Source: Arcobacter sp. CECT 8986 (GTDB taxonomy: Bacteria; Campylobacterota; Campylobacteria; Campylobacterales; Arcobacteraceae). Taken from it: DNA of 64,000 nt. Position 1 is the stretch's first letter; each line of letters opens with the position of its first letter. The stretch spans positions 186,001 to 250,000 of the forward strand of contig NZ_PDKG01000004.1 in the NCBI RefSeq assembly GCF_004116725.1. The letters run 5' to 3'. Position numbers and translations under genes: made by a program. The notes beneath the pieces were generated by a model. It saw only the letters and a program-made list of their open reading frames with translations. It searched no databases and had not been told where the DNA came from. Below are positions 8,395-18,288 of the stretch, piece after piece.

Positions 8395-8865
8395 ATGCAA
8401 GATATTATTTTTAAATATATTTTAGACGCAATATTTGCAGCAATTCCAGCAGTTGGTTTTGCAATGGTTTTTAATGTACCAAGATTTGCTTTAAGATTTT
8501 GTGCATTGGGTGGAGCAATAGTATATACCCTTAGATCAATATTTTTAGACTTAGGTATATATATAGAAATATCTACTTTTTTAGCAACTTTGCTTTTTGG
8601 AACTTTAGCAGTTTACTGGTCAAGAAAATATATTGTTCCAAGACCTATTTATACAGTTGCAGCAATTATTCCTTTGATTCCAGGAACATATGCTTTTGAT
8701 GCTGTTATTACACTTGTAGAGATGAATACTCACGGTGTAACACCTGAACATATTGCACTATTTATTGAAGATGGTTTAAAAGCTGTTTCTATTCTAGGAG
8801 CGATTAGTTTTGGTCTTGCCTTACCTTCACTATATTTTCTAAGATATAATAGACCAATTATTTAA
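8395..8865 (+). CDS. ThrE-family exporter subunit, C-terminal (DUF3815) part
   Basis: The 156-residue integral membrane protein has about five helices and a PLIPGTYAFDAV motif near residue 97, the counterpart of the VPGFPF motif in the partner. It corresponds to the C-terminal half of one-chain ThrE proteins and is translated right after the N-terminal part. A bidirectional hairpin follows. Amino-acid export (threonine or serine) is the family role and has not been tested for this pair. Confidence 0.8.
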   Translation: MQDIIFKYILDAIFAAIPAVGFAMVFNVPRFALRFCALGGAIVYTLRSIFLDLGIYIEISTFLATLLFGTLAVYWSRKYIVPRPIYTVAAIIPLIPGTYAFDAVITLVEMNTHGVTPEHIALFIEDGLKAVSILGAISFGLALPSLYFLRYNRPII

Positions 8866-8892
8866 GTCATCACTTTGATGACTTATTTTTTC
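8864..8892. terminator. Bidirectional terminator between exporter and SDR genes
   Basis: Nine-bp perfect stem (AAGTCATCA with TGATGACTT, loop CTT) followed by TATTTTTTC. The exporter stop overlaps the first stem bases, and the SDR stop overlaps the last ones. Confidence 0.8.
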
Positions 8893-9515
8893 TTTATCTC
8901 TAATCTTTGAGGTCGTAAAGTAATATCTGTAATAACCCCATTAAAGTTAATTATCTCAAAAACTTGTTTTGCTATTTGATTTGGAGTTAAATAGGCATTT
9001 TCATTATCACTTGGTTCAAAGTTAAACTCATCAAAAAAGTTTGTTTTTGTCAAATCTGGATTTATGTTTGTTACTTTTACATCTGCTTTTCTTAACTCTT
9101 CAAAAAGAGCAAGGGAAAAGTTTCTAAGTCCTGCTTTTGTTGCAGTGTATAGTGCTGAAAATTTTGAATGTCTTGTGGCTTCAATAGAAGATATATTTAT
9201 TATGTGTCCTTTTGTTTTTTTCAAACTTCTAAGGCATAAATTAGAAAGAATAATAGGAGCAGTTAAATTAACATCAATTAACTCTTGAATTTTGTCTAAA
9301 CTTATCTCTTCATGCGGTTTAAATATCCCTACTCCAGCACAATTTATCAAAAGATTAATATCGCTTTGTTTTAGTATCTGTTTTATCTCTTTTTCTAAAG
9401 ATATTTTATCATCAAGTCTACTTTTTAACTTTATAACTTCATAATTATTATCTTCAAGAATTTTAGATATAGCACTTCCAATTCCCGAACTATATCCTGT
9501 AACTATTGCTTTCAT
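8883..9515 (-). CDS. Short-chain dehydrogenase/reductase
   Basis: The 210-residue protein has the classical SDR elements: the cofactor loop [10 protein letters not shown] at residues 7-16, the NCAGVG motif near 58, and a catalytic Ser with YTATK (Tyr and Lys) near residues 124-128. At 210 residues it is short for the family (about 250). The substrate cannot be predicted. Its start overlaps the dedA stop by 4 bases, so the two are cotranscribed. Confidence 0.85.
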   Translation of the reverse strand: MKAIVTGYSSGIGSAISKILEDNNYEVIKLKSRLDDKISLEKEIKQILKQSDINLLINCAGVGIFKPHEEISLDKIQELIDVNLTAPIILSNLCLRSLKKTKGHIINISSIEATRHSKFSALYTATKAGLRNFSLALFEELRKADVKVTNINPDLTKTNFFDEFNFEPSDNENAYLTPNQIAKQVFEIINFNGVITDITLRPQRLEIKKK

Positions 9516-10108
9516 TTTTTTCTTCTTTTAATATAAAAATATCCCAAAACTATCAAAAATGCAAATATTGCTATTAAAATATAGTATAAATACTCTTTTA
9601 GTAACTCTTCATTTCCACCAATAAAATATCCAAGTGCAGTTAAAATTATTGCCCAAATTGCTGCACCTAACAAAGTATAAAAACTAAAAGTCTTTAAATT
9701 CATTTTTGCAAGACCAGCAGGAAAAGATATATATTGTCTAACAGCAGGAACTAATCTTCCACTAAATGTAGAAATATGACCATGCTCTTTAAAGAAATAC
9801 TCTACTTTTTGTATTGTCTCTTCACTAATAAAAAAATATTTTCCATATCTGATTAAAAAAGCTCTTCCATATTTTATTGCAAGATAGTAATTAAAAAGTG
9901 CTCCAGCTAAACTTCCCAAAACACCACTTAATAAAACTAAAGCCAAATTCATCTCATTTTTATATACTAAGTATCCAGCAGGAATCATCACTACTTCACT
10001 AGGAAAAGGGAAAAAAGAACTTTCTAAAAACATCATAATAAAAATACCTAAATACCCTAATGTTCCAACAGTTTCAACAATATAATTTATAATAGCTTCT
10101 AACAACAT
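9512..10108 (-). CDS. DedA-family membrane protein
   Basis: The 198-residue protein has four to five membrane segments and DedA-family motifs: [19 protein letters not shown] near residue 25 and [18 protein letters not shown] near residue 115. DedA proteins are membrane transporters, some of which flip undecaprenyl phosphate or phospholipids, and they support membrane homeostasis. I use the ATG at 10108, with AGAGAAG just upstream and a family-like N-terminus. A longer frame from 10177 adds 23 basic residues with no ribosome site. Confidence 0.85.
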   Translation of the reverse strand: MLLEAIINYIVETVGTLGYLGIFIMMFLESSFFPFPSEVVMIPAGYLVYKNEMNLALVLLSGVLGSLAGALFNYYLAIKYGRAFLIRYGKYFFISEETIQKVEYFFKEHGHISTFSGRLVPAVRQYISFPAGLAKMNLKTFSFYTLLGAAIWAIILTALGYFIGGNEELLKEYLYYILIAIFAFLIVLGYFYIKRRKK

Positions 10109-10243
10109 CTTCTCTTTTATTTTAATTTTTGAAATGTTACCCAAAAATTTGTTAATGAATGGTTTATAAAATTTCATTACTTACTTAAAATAAAGTAACA
10201 ATACTTTAAGTAAATATTATCTATCATATAAAAAAGGAATCAC

Positions 10244-10807
10244 ATGAAAAAAACACTTATTATTTTAGCTCATCCAAATTTTGAGCAATCTAGATTAAAT
10301 AAAGCCCTAATAAATAAAATCAAAGATGAAGAAAATATCACAATAAACAATATCTATTCAAAATATAACTCTTTTTCTGATATTGATGTACAAAAAGAAC
10401 AAAATTTATTATTAGAGCATGATAGAATTGTATTTCAATTTCCATTTTATTGGTTTAGTTCACCAGGACTTTTAAAAGATTGGCAAGATAAAGTTTTGGA
10501 ATATGGATTTGCATATGGAAGTGAAGGTGGTAAACTTTCAACAAAAGAGTTTAAAGTTGCAACAACTACTGGCTCACCTGAGTTTGCTTATCAATCAGGC
10601 TCTTATATGCAAGTATGTATGAATGAACTTCTAAAACCATTTGAAACAATGGCAAGATTTACAAGAATGACTTACACTATGCCTTTTTATGTTTATAAAG
10701 CTTTGAAAATAACAGATGAAGAACTTGAAAACAAAGCAGATGAGTATAAAAAACTTTTACAAAGTGATGAATGGAGCTCATCTTTATCTAAATATTTAAA
10801 TAGCTAA
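10244..10807 (+). CDS. Flavodoxin-like NAD(P)H:quinone oxidoreductase
   Basis: The 187-residue protein belongs to the NQO1/KefF/MdaB family of FMN- or FAD-dependent quinone reductases. It opens with the strand and loop TLIILAHPNFEQSRLNKAL and contains FQFPFYWFSSPGLLKDWQDKVLEYGFAYG, typical of the family flavin and dimer region. Such enzymes reduce quinones by two electrons and limit oxidative damage; KefF also regulates potassium efflux, but no kefC is present. The ribosome site is AAAGGA. It is monocistronic, converging on the radical SAM gene. Confidence 0.85.
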   Translation: MKKTLIILAHPNFEQSRLNKALINKIKDEENITINNIYSKYNSFSDIDVQKEQNLLLEHDRIVFQFPFYWFSSPGLLKDWQDKVLEYGFAYGSEGGKLSTKEFKVATTTGSPEFAYQSGSYMQVCMNELLKPFETMARFTRMTYTMPFYVYKALKITDEELENKADEYKKLLQSDEWSSSLSKYLNS

Positions 10808-10809
10808 AA

Positions 10810-10833
10810 GATAGTCTAAAAGCTTAGACTATC
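10810..10833. terminator. Hairpin between quinone reductase and radical SAM genes
   Basis: Perfect 10-bp stem (GATAGTCTAA with TTAGACTATC, loop AAGC). The radical SAM stop lies within the left arm. A four-T run follows on the minus strand; the plus side lacks one, so it may serve mainly the minus-strand gene. Confidence 0.6.
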
Positions 10834-12105
10834 ACTTGAAAAAGAGAAGTTATGTGAAGGTGAGTTTTGCTTAATTTTATTCATATAACTCATCTTCATA
10901 AACTCTTCCATTTGATTATTTGAAGAATATTCGTAGCCAAATACATCTTTCCATAAAGATTCATCTTCCATACAAAGATAAAAATATACATCTTTATGCC
11001 AAGGTTTAAAAGTATCGTATGCATGTTTAAACATCTCTTTTTTTACATTCAAAGGATAAGATTGTTTTCCATTTGCATCAACCATAGGCATTTGTAGTAT
11101 TTTTGATTTGAAGTTTCTACTTCTTATTTTATTTATTACTGGTTTTATAAATGTTAGTGTTCCCATAGAAACAAGTGCAACTTTTTTTGCATCAAATGTA
11201 TCAATTAGTGTTTTATAGACCTCTTCATATTCACTTAAATAGTTTTCATAATGGACAATTGGATGAAAGTGAAAACCAACTAAAACGCCCTTATCACTAA
11301 CTTTTTTAGCAGTTTCAATTCTTTTTTCTAAACTTGCAGCTAAATGCTCTTCATTTTCAATAATAGTTGGAGTGTTTAAAGACCAAGTACAAATTATATT
11401 TGCTGGAACATCATTTTCCAAAAAGTATTTTATATTATTTGATTTTGTTTTAAACTCAAGTATTACATTTGGATTATTTCTAGCAAACTCAAATAAAGCA
11501 TCTAAAATACCCTCTTTATTTCCCCACATCAAAGAATCAGAACTTTGTCCTGTTCCTATATGATAAATCTCATTAGCATCAAGTTTTAAGTTTTTTAGAT
11601 TATCTTTAAAGTTTACATCAAAACCAACTTTATCTTGATTGTAAAAAGATTGAATAGAACAGTAAGAACAGTCAAAACCACACGATTGAACTGCATCTAA
11701 AGTAAGAAGATTACAACATCTTGTATTAGGACTTGCAACAGGACATGACCCTAAAGCAGCTTTTTCACCTTGAAAGTTTCTAAAAGATATTTTTCTTACA
11801 TCATCTTTATAAAGTTGTTTCGTAAATTTAGTATATGAGTTTGGTCTTTTTCTTAAATCTTGCCAAATATTTCTAATATGATTAAAACACTCTTTTCTAT
11901 TAGAATATTCATCTTTACAAACTTCAAAAATCTCTTTTTCATGCCACATTTTAAAATCAATAGCAAAATCAATTATTTGCTTTAATTCTTGAAAAGAGAA
12001 CTGATAAGTAAAAGATAACTCTTTTATAAAAATTTGTGATTTTTCATCTAATTTATTGTAATTACTTTTTTCTATACTTGAATAAAATTTTTCATTATAA
12101 CTCAT
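10816..12105 (-). CDS. Radical SAM protein of the spore photoproduct lyase-like family
   Basis: This 429-residue protein has a radical SAM cluster motif CxxxCxxC at Cys142, Cys146 and Cys149, followed by SIQSFY, with downstream segments resembling spore photoproduct lyase (a LEFKTKSNNIKYFLE-type stretch, then GVLVGFHFHPIVHYE). Three extra cysteines (121, 130, 131) precede the cluster. Where sporulation enzymes have their catalytic cysteine, this protein appears to read GTGQSSDSL (about residues 185-192), with no cysteine. The substrate is therefore uncertain: DNA photoproduct repair or another radical reaction. The start at 12105 is supported by GGAAG seven bases upstream and a 4-base overlap with the nucleosidase-like gene. 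Confidence 0.8.
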   Translation of the reverse strand: MSYNEKFYSSIEKSNYNKLDEKSQIFIKELSFTYQFSFQELKQIIDFAIDFKMWHEKEIFEVCKDEYSNRKECFNHIRNIWQDLRKRPNSYTKFTKQLYKDDVRKISFRNFQGEKAALGSCPVASPNTRCCNLLTLDAVQSCGFDCSYCSIQSFYNQDKVGFDVNFKDNLKNLKLDANEIYHIGTGQSSDSLMWGNKEGILDALFEFARNNPNVILEFKTKSNNIKYFLENDVPANIICTWSLNTPTIIENEEHLAASLEKRIETAKKVSDKGVLVGFHFHPIVHYENYLSEYEEVYKTLIDTFDAKKVALVSMGTLTFIKPVINKIRSRNFKSKILQMPMVDANGKQSYPLNVKKEMFKHAYDTFKPWHKDVYFYLCMEDESLWKDVFGYEYSSNNQMEEFMKMSYMNKIKQNSPSHNFSFSSDSLSF

Positions 12106-12623
12106 ATTAAATTCTTCCATTGATTAAAACTTTTTCTTATCAAGTCAATAATAAATGACTTTTTAGGTATATTTGTATCTAAATAATCAGATACAACTTT
12201 TAGAACTGTAATATTCTCACAATATTGTTTACAATACTCTTCAAAATAAAAAGCTTCCATATCAACTAATGTAGTTTTTAGGTTATCTTTTTTATCTAAT
12301 GGTTTATCAATTGTAGTTAATGTAGTAAAATGTAGATTTTCGATTTGTTTATTTGTACAAAAAAGTGTTCCTATTTTTATTGCTTCATCTTTACAACCAG
12401 CAATTCCAATATTTATAGCTTTTTTTATAGCAAAATGTTCAAAGGCAAATCTAAGTGCATTTATTGTGTTTTCTTTTCCTATTCCAGATACGACTAATAC
12501 GATTGTTTCATTATGATAAAGTTTAAATGCACTACAAGATTTATCTTGTTTAAGTTTGAAGAAGTCAATTAAGCATTGGCACTCACAAAGAAGTGCACTA
12601 TGAATTAAAGTTTTGTTACTCAT
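12102..12623 (-). CDS. Nucleoside phosphorylase/nucleosidase-like protein (PNP/MTAN fold)
   Basis: The 173-residue protein carries the main signatures of the PNP_UDP_1 fold: VVSGIGKENTINAL (phosphate or sulfur side), INIGIAG, and a C-terminal LVDMEAFYFEE with VLKVVSDYLD. Met-Glu and Ser-Asp match the purine- and ribose-binding residues of methylthioadenosine nucleosidase, and a Glu near residue 14 could match its N-terminal catalytic Glu. It is short (MTAN is about 230), so loops are trimmed. The next gene, a radical SAM protein, overlaps by 4 bases, so it might clear 5'-deoxyadenosine. That is inference only. Confidence 0.65.
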   Translation of the reverse strand: MSNKTLIHSALLCECQCLIDFFKLKQDKSCSAFKLYHNETIVLVVSGIGKENTINALRFAFEHFAIKKAINIGIAGCKDEAIKIGTLFCTNKQIENLHFTTLTTIDKPLDKKDNLKTTLVDMEAFYFEEYCKQYCENITVLKVVSDYLDTNIPKKSFIIDLIRKSFNQWKNLI

Positions 12624-12625
12624 AA

Positions 12626-12652
12626 AAGTAAAACTAAGGCTATGCCTTAGTT
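12626..12652 (-). terminator. Terminator after rplS
   Basis: Nine-bp stem on the minus strand (AACTAAGGC, loop ATA, GCCTTAGTT) followed by TTACTTTTA, directly before the nucleosidase-like gene start at 12623. Confidence 0.65.
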
Positions 12653-12655
12653 AAA

Positions 12656-13012
12656 TTACTTTTTAAGCTCTTTAATTCTTGCAGCTTTACCTTTAAGTCC
12701 TCTTAGGTAATGTAACTTAGCTCTTCTTACTCTACCTCTTCTGATTACTTCAAAAGTTTTAATTGACTCAGAGTATAATGGGAAAATTCTTTCAACACCT
12801 ACTGAGTTTGCTCCAATTTTTCTTACTGTGAAAGTTGCAGAAGCACCTTCACCACTTCTAGCGATAACTACACCTTCGTAAGATTGAACTCTAGTTTTTT
12901 CACCTTCTTTAATTTCAACACCAAGTCTTACGTTATCTCCTGCTCTAAATTGAGGAATTTCTTTAGACTCTATTTGAGCTGCTTCGAAGCTAGCAATATA
13001 TCTATTTTTCAT
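12656..13012 (-). CDS. rplS: 50S ribosomal protein L19
   Basis: The 118-residue protein matches bacterial L19 throughout: [45 protein letters not shown]-type core and the basic C-terminus [21 protein letters not shown]19 sits at the interface of the ribosomal subunits. Its start overlaps the trmD stop by 4 bases, the usual trmD-rplS pairing. rimM and rpsP, which often precede this pair, are not in the window. Confidence 0.98.
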   Translation of the reverse strand: MKNRYIASFEAAQIESKEIPQFRAGDNVRLGVEIKEGEKTRVQSYEGVVIARSGEGASATFTVRKIGANSVGVERIFPLYSESIKTFEVIRRGRVRRAKLHYLRGLKGKAARIKELKK

Positions 13013-13686
13013 CTCTTTTCCTTATTGGGTCTATAATATTTTGTTTTACAAATTGACATCTGGAATTTTAAGTCGGAAATTTTACTATGATTTCCCTTTA
13101 AGAATTCTTTAACGACACTTAAATTTTGGAAAATTTCAGGTTTTGTGAAAGATGGAGCTTCTAAAAGATTATTTTCATAACTTTCAACGTCCAAAGATTG
13201 GGCATTTCCAAGCACTCCATCAATATTTCGAGAAATTGCATCACTCATAACTAAAGATGGTAGTTCACCACCTGTTAATACAAATTCTCCTATTGAAAAA
13301 ACTTCATTTGCGTATTTTTCAATAACTCTTTCATCAATTCCTTCATATCTTCCGCTTACAAAAACTACGTTCTTTTTCTTTGCTAATCTTTTTGCATCAT
13401 TTTGTCTAAAAGGTTTAGCAGCTGCAAGAGGAAATATAATATAAGCATCTTCATCTTTTCTTTTTATCTCATCAAGACAATCAAATAAAGGTTGAGGAGT
13501 CATAAGCATTCCTGCTCCTCCGCCAACCATTTGTTTATCTACTTTATTATGCTTATTTTTAGTAAAATCTCTTGGATTGTAAAATTCATACTCTAATAAA
13601 TTCGAATCAATTGCCCTTTTTAAAATTGAATCATAAAAATATGGTTCTATTAAATTAGGGAAAAGAGTCACATAAGTAAACTTCAA
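13009..13686 (-). CDS. trmD: tRNA (guanine-N1)-methyltransferase TrmD
   Basis: TrmD methylates G37 of tRNAs with a G36-G37 sequence, preventing frameshifts. The SPOUT knot motifs are present: [15 protein letters not shown] near residue 110 and [19 protein letters not shown] near 130. At 225 residues it is a little shorter than the E. coli enzyme (about 255), as other Campylobacterota members are. It leads the trmD-rplS operon from its own minus-strand TATAAT box. ilvA is divergent. Confidence 0.97.
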   Translation of the reverse strand: MKFTYVTLFPNLIEPYFYDSILKRAIDSNLLEYEFYNPRDFTKNKHNKVDKQMVGGGAGMLMTPQPLFDCLDEIKRKDEDAYIIFPLAAAKPFRQNDAKRLAKKKNVVFVSGRYEGIDERVIEKYANEVFSIGEFVLTGGELPSLVMSDAISRNIDGVLGNAQSLDVESYENNLLEAPSFTKPEIFQNLSVVKEFLKGNHSKISDLKFQMSICKTKYYRPNKEKR

Positions 13687-13726
13687 TAATAGCCTTTAAT
13701 TTTTTTGAAATTTTATCATAAAACTT

Positions 13727-13732
13727 ATTATA
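13727..13732 (-). promoter_or_regulatory. -10 box for trmD-rplS
   Basis: Minus-strand TATAAT 41 bases before the trmD start. The opposite side of the same gap has TATTAT at 13780-13785, a candidate -10 for ilvA. Confidence 0.5.
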
Positions 13733-13815
13733 GAGTATATAAACGACTTCTTTTAATTCTCATAAAAACAAATTTTCGGTATTATTGCCCCAAAATTCAA
13801 GAATAAAGTAAAAAA

Positions 13816-15021
13816 ATGATTACAATAGATAACATAAGAGAAGCTCAAAAAAATCTAGAGACAATAAGAGAAAATACTCCGATTACAAAAGCTCCCCTTT
13901 TAAGTGAAATGTTTAAAACAGAAGTATTCTTAAAAAAAGAGAATCTTCAACTAACTGGAAGCTTTAAATTAAGAGGAGCATATAATAAAATAGCTAATCT
14001 TTCCCAAGAGCAAAGAGCAAAAGGTGTAGTTGCAGCAAGTGCAGGAAATCATGCACAAGGTGTTGCATTTTCAGCAAATAAATTTGGTTGTGAAGCAACT
14101 ATTTTTATGCCAGAAGCAACTCCTTTAACAAAAGTTAGTGGTGTTAAAGCATATGGTGCAAATGTTGTGTTACATGGAGAAAACTTTGATGAAGCATACG
14201 CTGCTGCGATGAAATTCAAAGATGAACATGACTGTGAATTTGTACATCCTTTTGCTGATGATGATGTAATAGCAGGTCAAGGTACAATATCTTTAGAGAT
14301 ATTAGAACAAATTCCTGAGTTAAAACAAATAGTTGTGCCAATTGGTGGTGGTGGATTAATTTCTGGTATTGCAATTGCTGCAAAAGCTATAAATCCTGAT
14401 ATTAAAGTTATTGGTGTTGTTGCAAGTGGAGCAAGAGGTATGAAAGAATCATACAAATCACAAACTCCAATTGACTCAGCTTCAGTTAGAACAATTGCGG
14501 ATGGAATTGCTGTAAGAGATGTAAACCCAAAACTATTAAATATTATTTTAGATTATGTTGACCATATAGTGGAAGTAAGCGATAATGAAATTGCAAATGC
14601 AATTTTATTTTTATTGGAAAAACATAAATTAGTAGTTGAAGGTGCTGGTGCTGCTGCTACTGCTGCTATTATGCATGGAAAAATTGATATTGAAGATTCA
14701 AAAATTTGTGCGATTGTTAGTGGTGGGAATATTGATGTAACTATGATTTCTCAAATTATTGAGAAAGGTTTAGTTAAATCATATAGAAAAATGAATTTAA
14801 TAATTAAATTAAGAGATAAACCAGGTGCATTAACAGAATTAAGTGATATTTTTAAAGATTGTGGTGCGAATATTGTACAAATTGATTATGATAGAGATTC
14901 AATCCAACTTGAATTTGGAGATGCCCAAATTACAATGTCTTTAGAGACAAAAGGTGAAGAGCACCAAAAACTAATCAAAGACAAATTAAAAGGTAATGGT
15001 TACAGATTTAAACAAATCTAA
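13816..15021 (+). CDS. ilvA: Threonine ammonia-lyase
   Basis: The 401-residue PLP enzyme deaminates threonine to 2-oxobutanoate, the first step to isoleucine. The PLP lysine lies in LTGSFKLRGAYNK near residue 52, the phosphate loop is PIGGGGLISGI near 173, and a C-terminal ACT-type domain (about 325-400, opening MNLIIKLRDKPGALTELS) follows. The single ACT domain and length resemble the shorter catabolic-like type common in Campylobacterota rather than the long two-ACT E. coli IlvA. It is monocistronic and divergent from trmD. Confidence 0.93.
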   Translation: MITIDNIREAQKNLETIRENTPITKAPLLSEMFKTEVFLKKENLQLTGSFKLRGAYNKIANLSQEQRAKGVVAASAGNHAQGVAFSANKFGCEATIFMPEATPLTKVSGVKAYGANVVLHGENFDEAYAAAMKFKDEHDCEFVHPFADDDVIAGQGTISLEILEQIPELKQIVVPIGGGGLISGIAIAAKAINPDIKVIGVVASGARGMKESYKSQTPIDSASVRTIADGIAVRDVNPKLLNIILDYVDHIVEVSDNEIANAILFLLEKHKLVVEGAGAAATAAIMHGKIDIEDSKICAIVSGGNIDVTMISQIIEKGLVKSYRKMNLIIKLRDKPGALTELSDIFKDCGANIVQIDYDRDSIQLEFGDAQITMSLETKGEEHQKLIKDKLKGNGYRFKQI

Positions 15022-15062
15022 TATTTTTTTGGTGATTTATAAAGTTTTTAGAAAATAAATAA

Positions 15063-15068
15063 TATAAT
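15063..15068 (+). promoter_or_regulatory. -10 box upstream of atpB
   Basis: TATAAT 48 bases before the atpB start, with the strong ribosome site GGAAGAAG immediately upstream of the ATG. Confidence 0.6.
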
Positions 15069-15116
15069 ACACGACAAAAAAGTGCAAACACAAAAGAAAA
15101 TAAGAAAAGGAAGAAG

Positions 15117-15803
15117 ATGGAAGGAAGATTGTTTACATTCTTTGGTGCTATCGGTGGGCACGGTCAAGAGTGGATCATTTTATCACATTACATTCTAGTA
15201 ATTGCTGTAATTTTCCTAGTTGCAAGAGCTGCTACTAGAAAAATGCAATTAGTTCCAACGGGTTCACAAAATGTTATGGAAGCTTATATTGGTGGTGTAG
15301 TATCTATGGGTGCTGACACAATGGGTGAAGAAAACGCAAGAAGATATATGCCTTTAATTGCTTCATTAGGTTTAGTAATTTTTGTTAGTAATATGGTAGG
15401 TATTGTACCAGGATTTGAATCTCCAACTGCAAATATCAACTTTACACTTTCATTAGCATTAATTGTTTTTGTTTACTATAACTACTTAGGTATCAAGAAA
15501 AATGGTGTAGTTGCTTATTTTAAACATTTCATGGGTCCTATGCCTGTACTTGCTCCATTGATGTTTCCAATTGAAATAATTTCTCACTTATCAAGAATTA
15601 TTTCATTATCATTCAGACTTTTTGGTTCTATCAAAGGTGATGATATGTTTACAATGGTACTTTTAATGTTAGTACCTTGGATTGTACCTATTTCAGGTTT
15701 CTTCATGTTAACTGCTTTTGGTTTCTTACAAGCATTTATTTTCATGATATTAACTTATGTATATATTGCAGGTTCAATCATGATGGAGCACGAAGATCAC
15801 TAA
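15117..15803 (+). CDS. atpB: F0F1 ATP synthase subunit a
   Basis: The 228-residue polytopic protein is the a subunit that forms the two proton half-channels next to the c ring. The essential arginine lies in the LSFRLFGSIKGDDM motif near residue 163, and the C-terminal helix GFLQAFIFMILTYVYIAGSI is typical. It stands alone between ilvA and a chemoreceptor, with its own promoter and a strong terminator. The other atp genes must be elsewhere, as is usual in Campylobacterota, where atpB is separate from the F1 operon. Confidence 0.95.
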   Translation: MEGRLFTFFGAIGGHGQEWIILSHYILVIAVIFLVARAATRKMQLVPTGSQNVMEAYIGGVVSMGADTMGEENARRYMPLIASLGLVIFVSNMVGIVPGFESPTANINFTLSLALIVFVYYNYLGIKKNGVVAYFKHFMGPMPVLAPLMFPIEIISHLSRIISLSFRLFGSIKGDDMFTMVLLMLVPWIVPISGFFMLTAFGFLQAFIFMILTYVYIAGSIMMEHEDH

Positions 15804-15829
15804 TTGACTTCAATCTTCACACTTAAAAA

Positions 15830-15865
15830 GGGGAAAAGAAGGACTATCTTCTTTCCCCTTTTTTT
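15830..15865 (+). terminator. Rho-independent terminator after atpB
   Basis: Long stem GGGGAAAAGAAG with CTTCTTTCCCC (one bulged A), loop near GACTAT, then seven T residues. An A-run on the left side would give some activity on the minus strand too. Confidence 0.9.
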
Positions 15866-15954
15866 ATTTCTTTTAATCATTTTTCTAATTATTTTAATTA
15901 AGGTATTATTAAAATTTGAGTAAACTTCATTTTACTTTTTAATGGAGTATTAAA

Positions 15955-18201
15955 ATGAATTTAAAAAATACTAATTTAGTAACAAAAACAACCCTTATTT
16001 TGGCTGCTGTTTTATCAATTTTATTGATAAGTTTAAATATATTTAGTGCAACATACACAAAAAATATAATTTCCCAAAAAGTAAATAAACAACTTAAACA
16101 AAGAGTTCATGAAACTATTGAGACAATAGAGACATATGACCATTTATTAAAAACAACTGCAGATAGCTTATATGTAGCATTTCAATCCCAATTTAACAAT
16201 ATAGAACTTAACGAAAATAAAACAATAAAAGTTAATAATGTAGATACACCACTAATCACAAATAATGGTGAAATATTAAATAATAATTTTAACTATGTAG
16301 ATAACTACACAAGAATCAAAGGTTCAACTGCAACAGTTTTTGCAAGAAGTGGTGATGATTTTGTAAGAGTTACGACTTCACTTAAAAGACCTGATGGAAC
16401 AAGAACATTAGGTACATTTCTTGGAAAAGGTTCACCTGCTTATGATGTAATAATGAGTGGTAAAAAGTACTTTGGAACTGCTCATTTATTTGGAAATGAA
16501 TATATGGCAGTATATGACCCAATTATAAAAGATAATAAAGTTATAGGTATTTTATATGTAGGTTATAACTATACAAAAAGTTTTAATGAATATACAAAAA
16601 GACTTTTAAAAAAAGTTATTGGTAAAACTGGATATGTTTATATATTAAGTACAAAAGCAAAAACAAAAGGAAACTTTGTTTTACACCCTGTACATAAAAA
16701 GAATGTTAATATTTTTGATATAAATAAAGATGAAAGATTAAAAGATTTATTTGCTTCTAAAAAAGGCTCAATTTCTTATAATGTAGTTGATAAACAAACT
16801 GGTGAGAAAAAAGAGAAAATGATTATTTTTGAAGATTATGAACCAAGAAACTGGAAAATTGTAATTGGTACAAATAAAGATGAATTTTTAGAAGAGAGTA
16901 CAAACTTTACAATCATTCTTGCAGTACTAAGTCTTATCTCAATTATTTTAATTATTATTCTAATCTTTATAATTGTAAGAAAATTAGTAGTAAATCCACT
17001 TCACAATTTACAAGTAGGACTAAATGATTTCTTTGCTTTCTTAAATGGAGAAAAAGAAGAGACACACACAATAAAAGTTTCATCAAATGATGAAATAGGA
17101 ATGATGTCTAAAGTAATAAATGAAAATATCGAAAAAACAAAAGAAAATATAAAAATAGACAATCTACTTATTCAAGATACAGTTCAAGTTGCAAACTCTG
17201 TAAACAAAGGTATTTTAGATAAAAGAATTACTAAATCTTCTAATAATAGTAGATTAAATGAACTAAAAGATGTAGTTAATAAAATGTTAGAGAATATTAC
17301 ATATCACATAGATAATGTTGAAGCTTTATTAAACTCATTTACAAATTATGACTATACAAAAAGATTAGAGATAAAACAAGTAGAAGCACAAATTAAAAAA
17401 CTATATGAAAATAGTAATATTTTAGGTGAATCTGCAACTAATATGTTGAAACAAAACTTATCAAATGGAAAAGAGCTTCAAACTAGTTCAAATGAACTAA
17501 ATGAAATTATTTCAAATTTAAGTAACAGTTCAAATGAACAAGCAGCTTCTCTTGAAGAAACAGCAGCTTCTCTTGAAGAAGTTACTTCAACTATGAAAAA
17601 CTCTCAACAAGCAATGGAAAAAATGAGAAATAATTCTCAAACACTATCAAATGAAGTTACAACTGGTGAAAAACTAGCTGCTAATACATCAAATGCAATG
17701 GATGAGATAAACGAACAAACACAAGCAATTGCAGAAGCTATTACAATAATTGACCAAATTGCTTTCCAAACAAATATTCTTTCACTAAATGCAGCAGTTG
17801 AAGCAGCAACGGCTGGTGAAGCTGGAAAAGGATTTGCAGTTGTAGCAGCTGAAGTTAGAAATCTTGCTAATAGAAGTGGTGAAGCAGCAAATCAGATTAA
17901 AGCAATTGTAGAAAATGCAACAATAAAATCAAATGAAGGTAAAGAAATATCTGCTCAAATGATTGAAGGTTATGAAAAACTAAGAGAAAATATAAAAGAG
18001 ACAACTGAAATTATAAGTCAAGTAACAAGCACGGCAAATGAGCAATTAAAAGGAATTGAACAAATAAACCATGCAGTTAATGACTTAGATAAAATAACTC
18101 AAAATAATGCAAATGTTGCAAGACAAGCATCAGATATTTCTAAAAATACAAATAAAATTGCCAATTTAATAGTTGACGAAGCTCAAAAAGCAAAATTTTA
18201 A
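15955..18201 (+). CDS. Methyl-accepting chemotaxis protein with Cache sensor
   Basis: This 748-residue chemoreceptor has a membrane helix (about 12-32), a periplasmic single Cache-type domain (about 35-315), a second helix (about 320-343), a HAMP region and a long cytoplasmic signalling hairpin. The tip motif [19 protein letters not shown] with [15 protein letters not shown] lies near residues 600-645. There is no C-terminal NWETF-type pentapeptide for CheR docking. The domain resembles those that bind small organic acids or amino acids, but the ligand is unknown. It is a single gene with a hairpin behind it. Confidence 0.93.
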   Translation: MNLKNTNLVTKTTLILAAVLSILLISLNIFSATYTKNIISQKVNKQLKQRVHETIETIETYDHLLKTTADSLYVAFQSQFNNIELNENKTIKVNNVDTPLITNNGEILNNNFNYVDNYTRIKGSTATVFARSGDDFVRVTTSLKRPDGTRTLGTFLGKGSPAYDVIMSGKKYFGTAHLFGNEYMAVYDPIIKDNKVIGILYVGYNYTKSFNEYTKRLLKKVIGKTGYVYILSTKAKTKGNFVLHPVHKKNVNIFDINKDERLKDLFASKKGSISYNVVDKQTGEKKEKMIIFEDYEPRNWKIVIGTNKDEFLEESTNFTIILAVLSLISIILIIILIFIIVRKLVVNPLHNLQVGLNDFFAFLNGEKEETHTIKVSSNDEIGMMSKVINENIEKTKENIKIDNLLIQDTVQVANSVNKGILDKRITKSSNNSRLNELKDVVNKMLENITYHIDNVEALLNSFTNYDYTKRLEIKQVEAQIKKLYENSNILGESATNMLKQNLSNGKELQTSSNELNEIISNLSNSSNEQAASLEETAASLEEVTSTMKNSQQAMEKMRNNSQTLSNEVTTGEKLAANTSNAMDEINEQTQAIAEAITIIDQIAFQTNILSLNAAVEAATAGEAGKGFAVVAAEVRNLANRSGEAANQIKAIVENATIKSNEGKEISAQMIEGYEKLRENIKETTEIISQVTSTANEQLKGIEQINHAVNDLDKITQNNANVARQASDISKNTNKIANLIVDEAQKAKF

Positions 18202-18205
18202 TTTA

Positions 18206-18233
18206 GATTAAAACAGATTTTTCTGTTTTAATC
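18206..18233 (+). terminator. Hairpin after the chemoreceptor gene
   Basis: Perfect 12-bp stem (GATTAAAACAGA with TCTGTTTTAATC, loop TTTT). The following T-run is poor (ATTATTC), so termination may be partial. Confidence 0.6.
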
Positions 18234-18288
18234 ATTATTCTTTCAATATTTATATAGTAAAATTAAGAAAAATCCAAAGAGAAAAAAA

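Noticed and set aside
12656-13686. Loss of rimM from the trmD-rplS operon.
   Set aside because: Gene order varies between genomes; rimM may be elsewhere, so absence here shows nothing.
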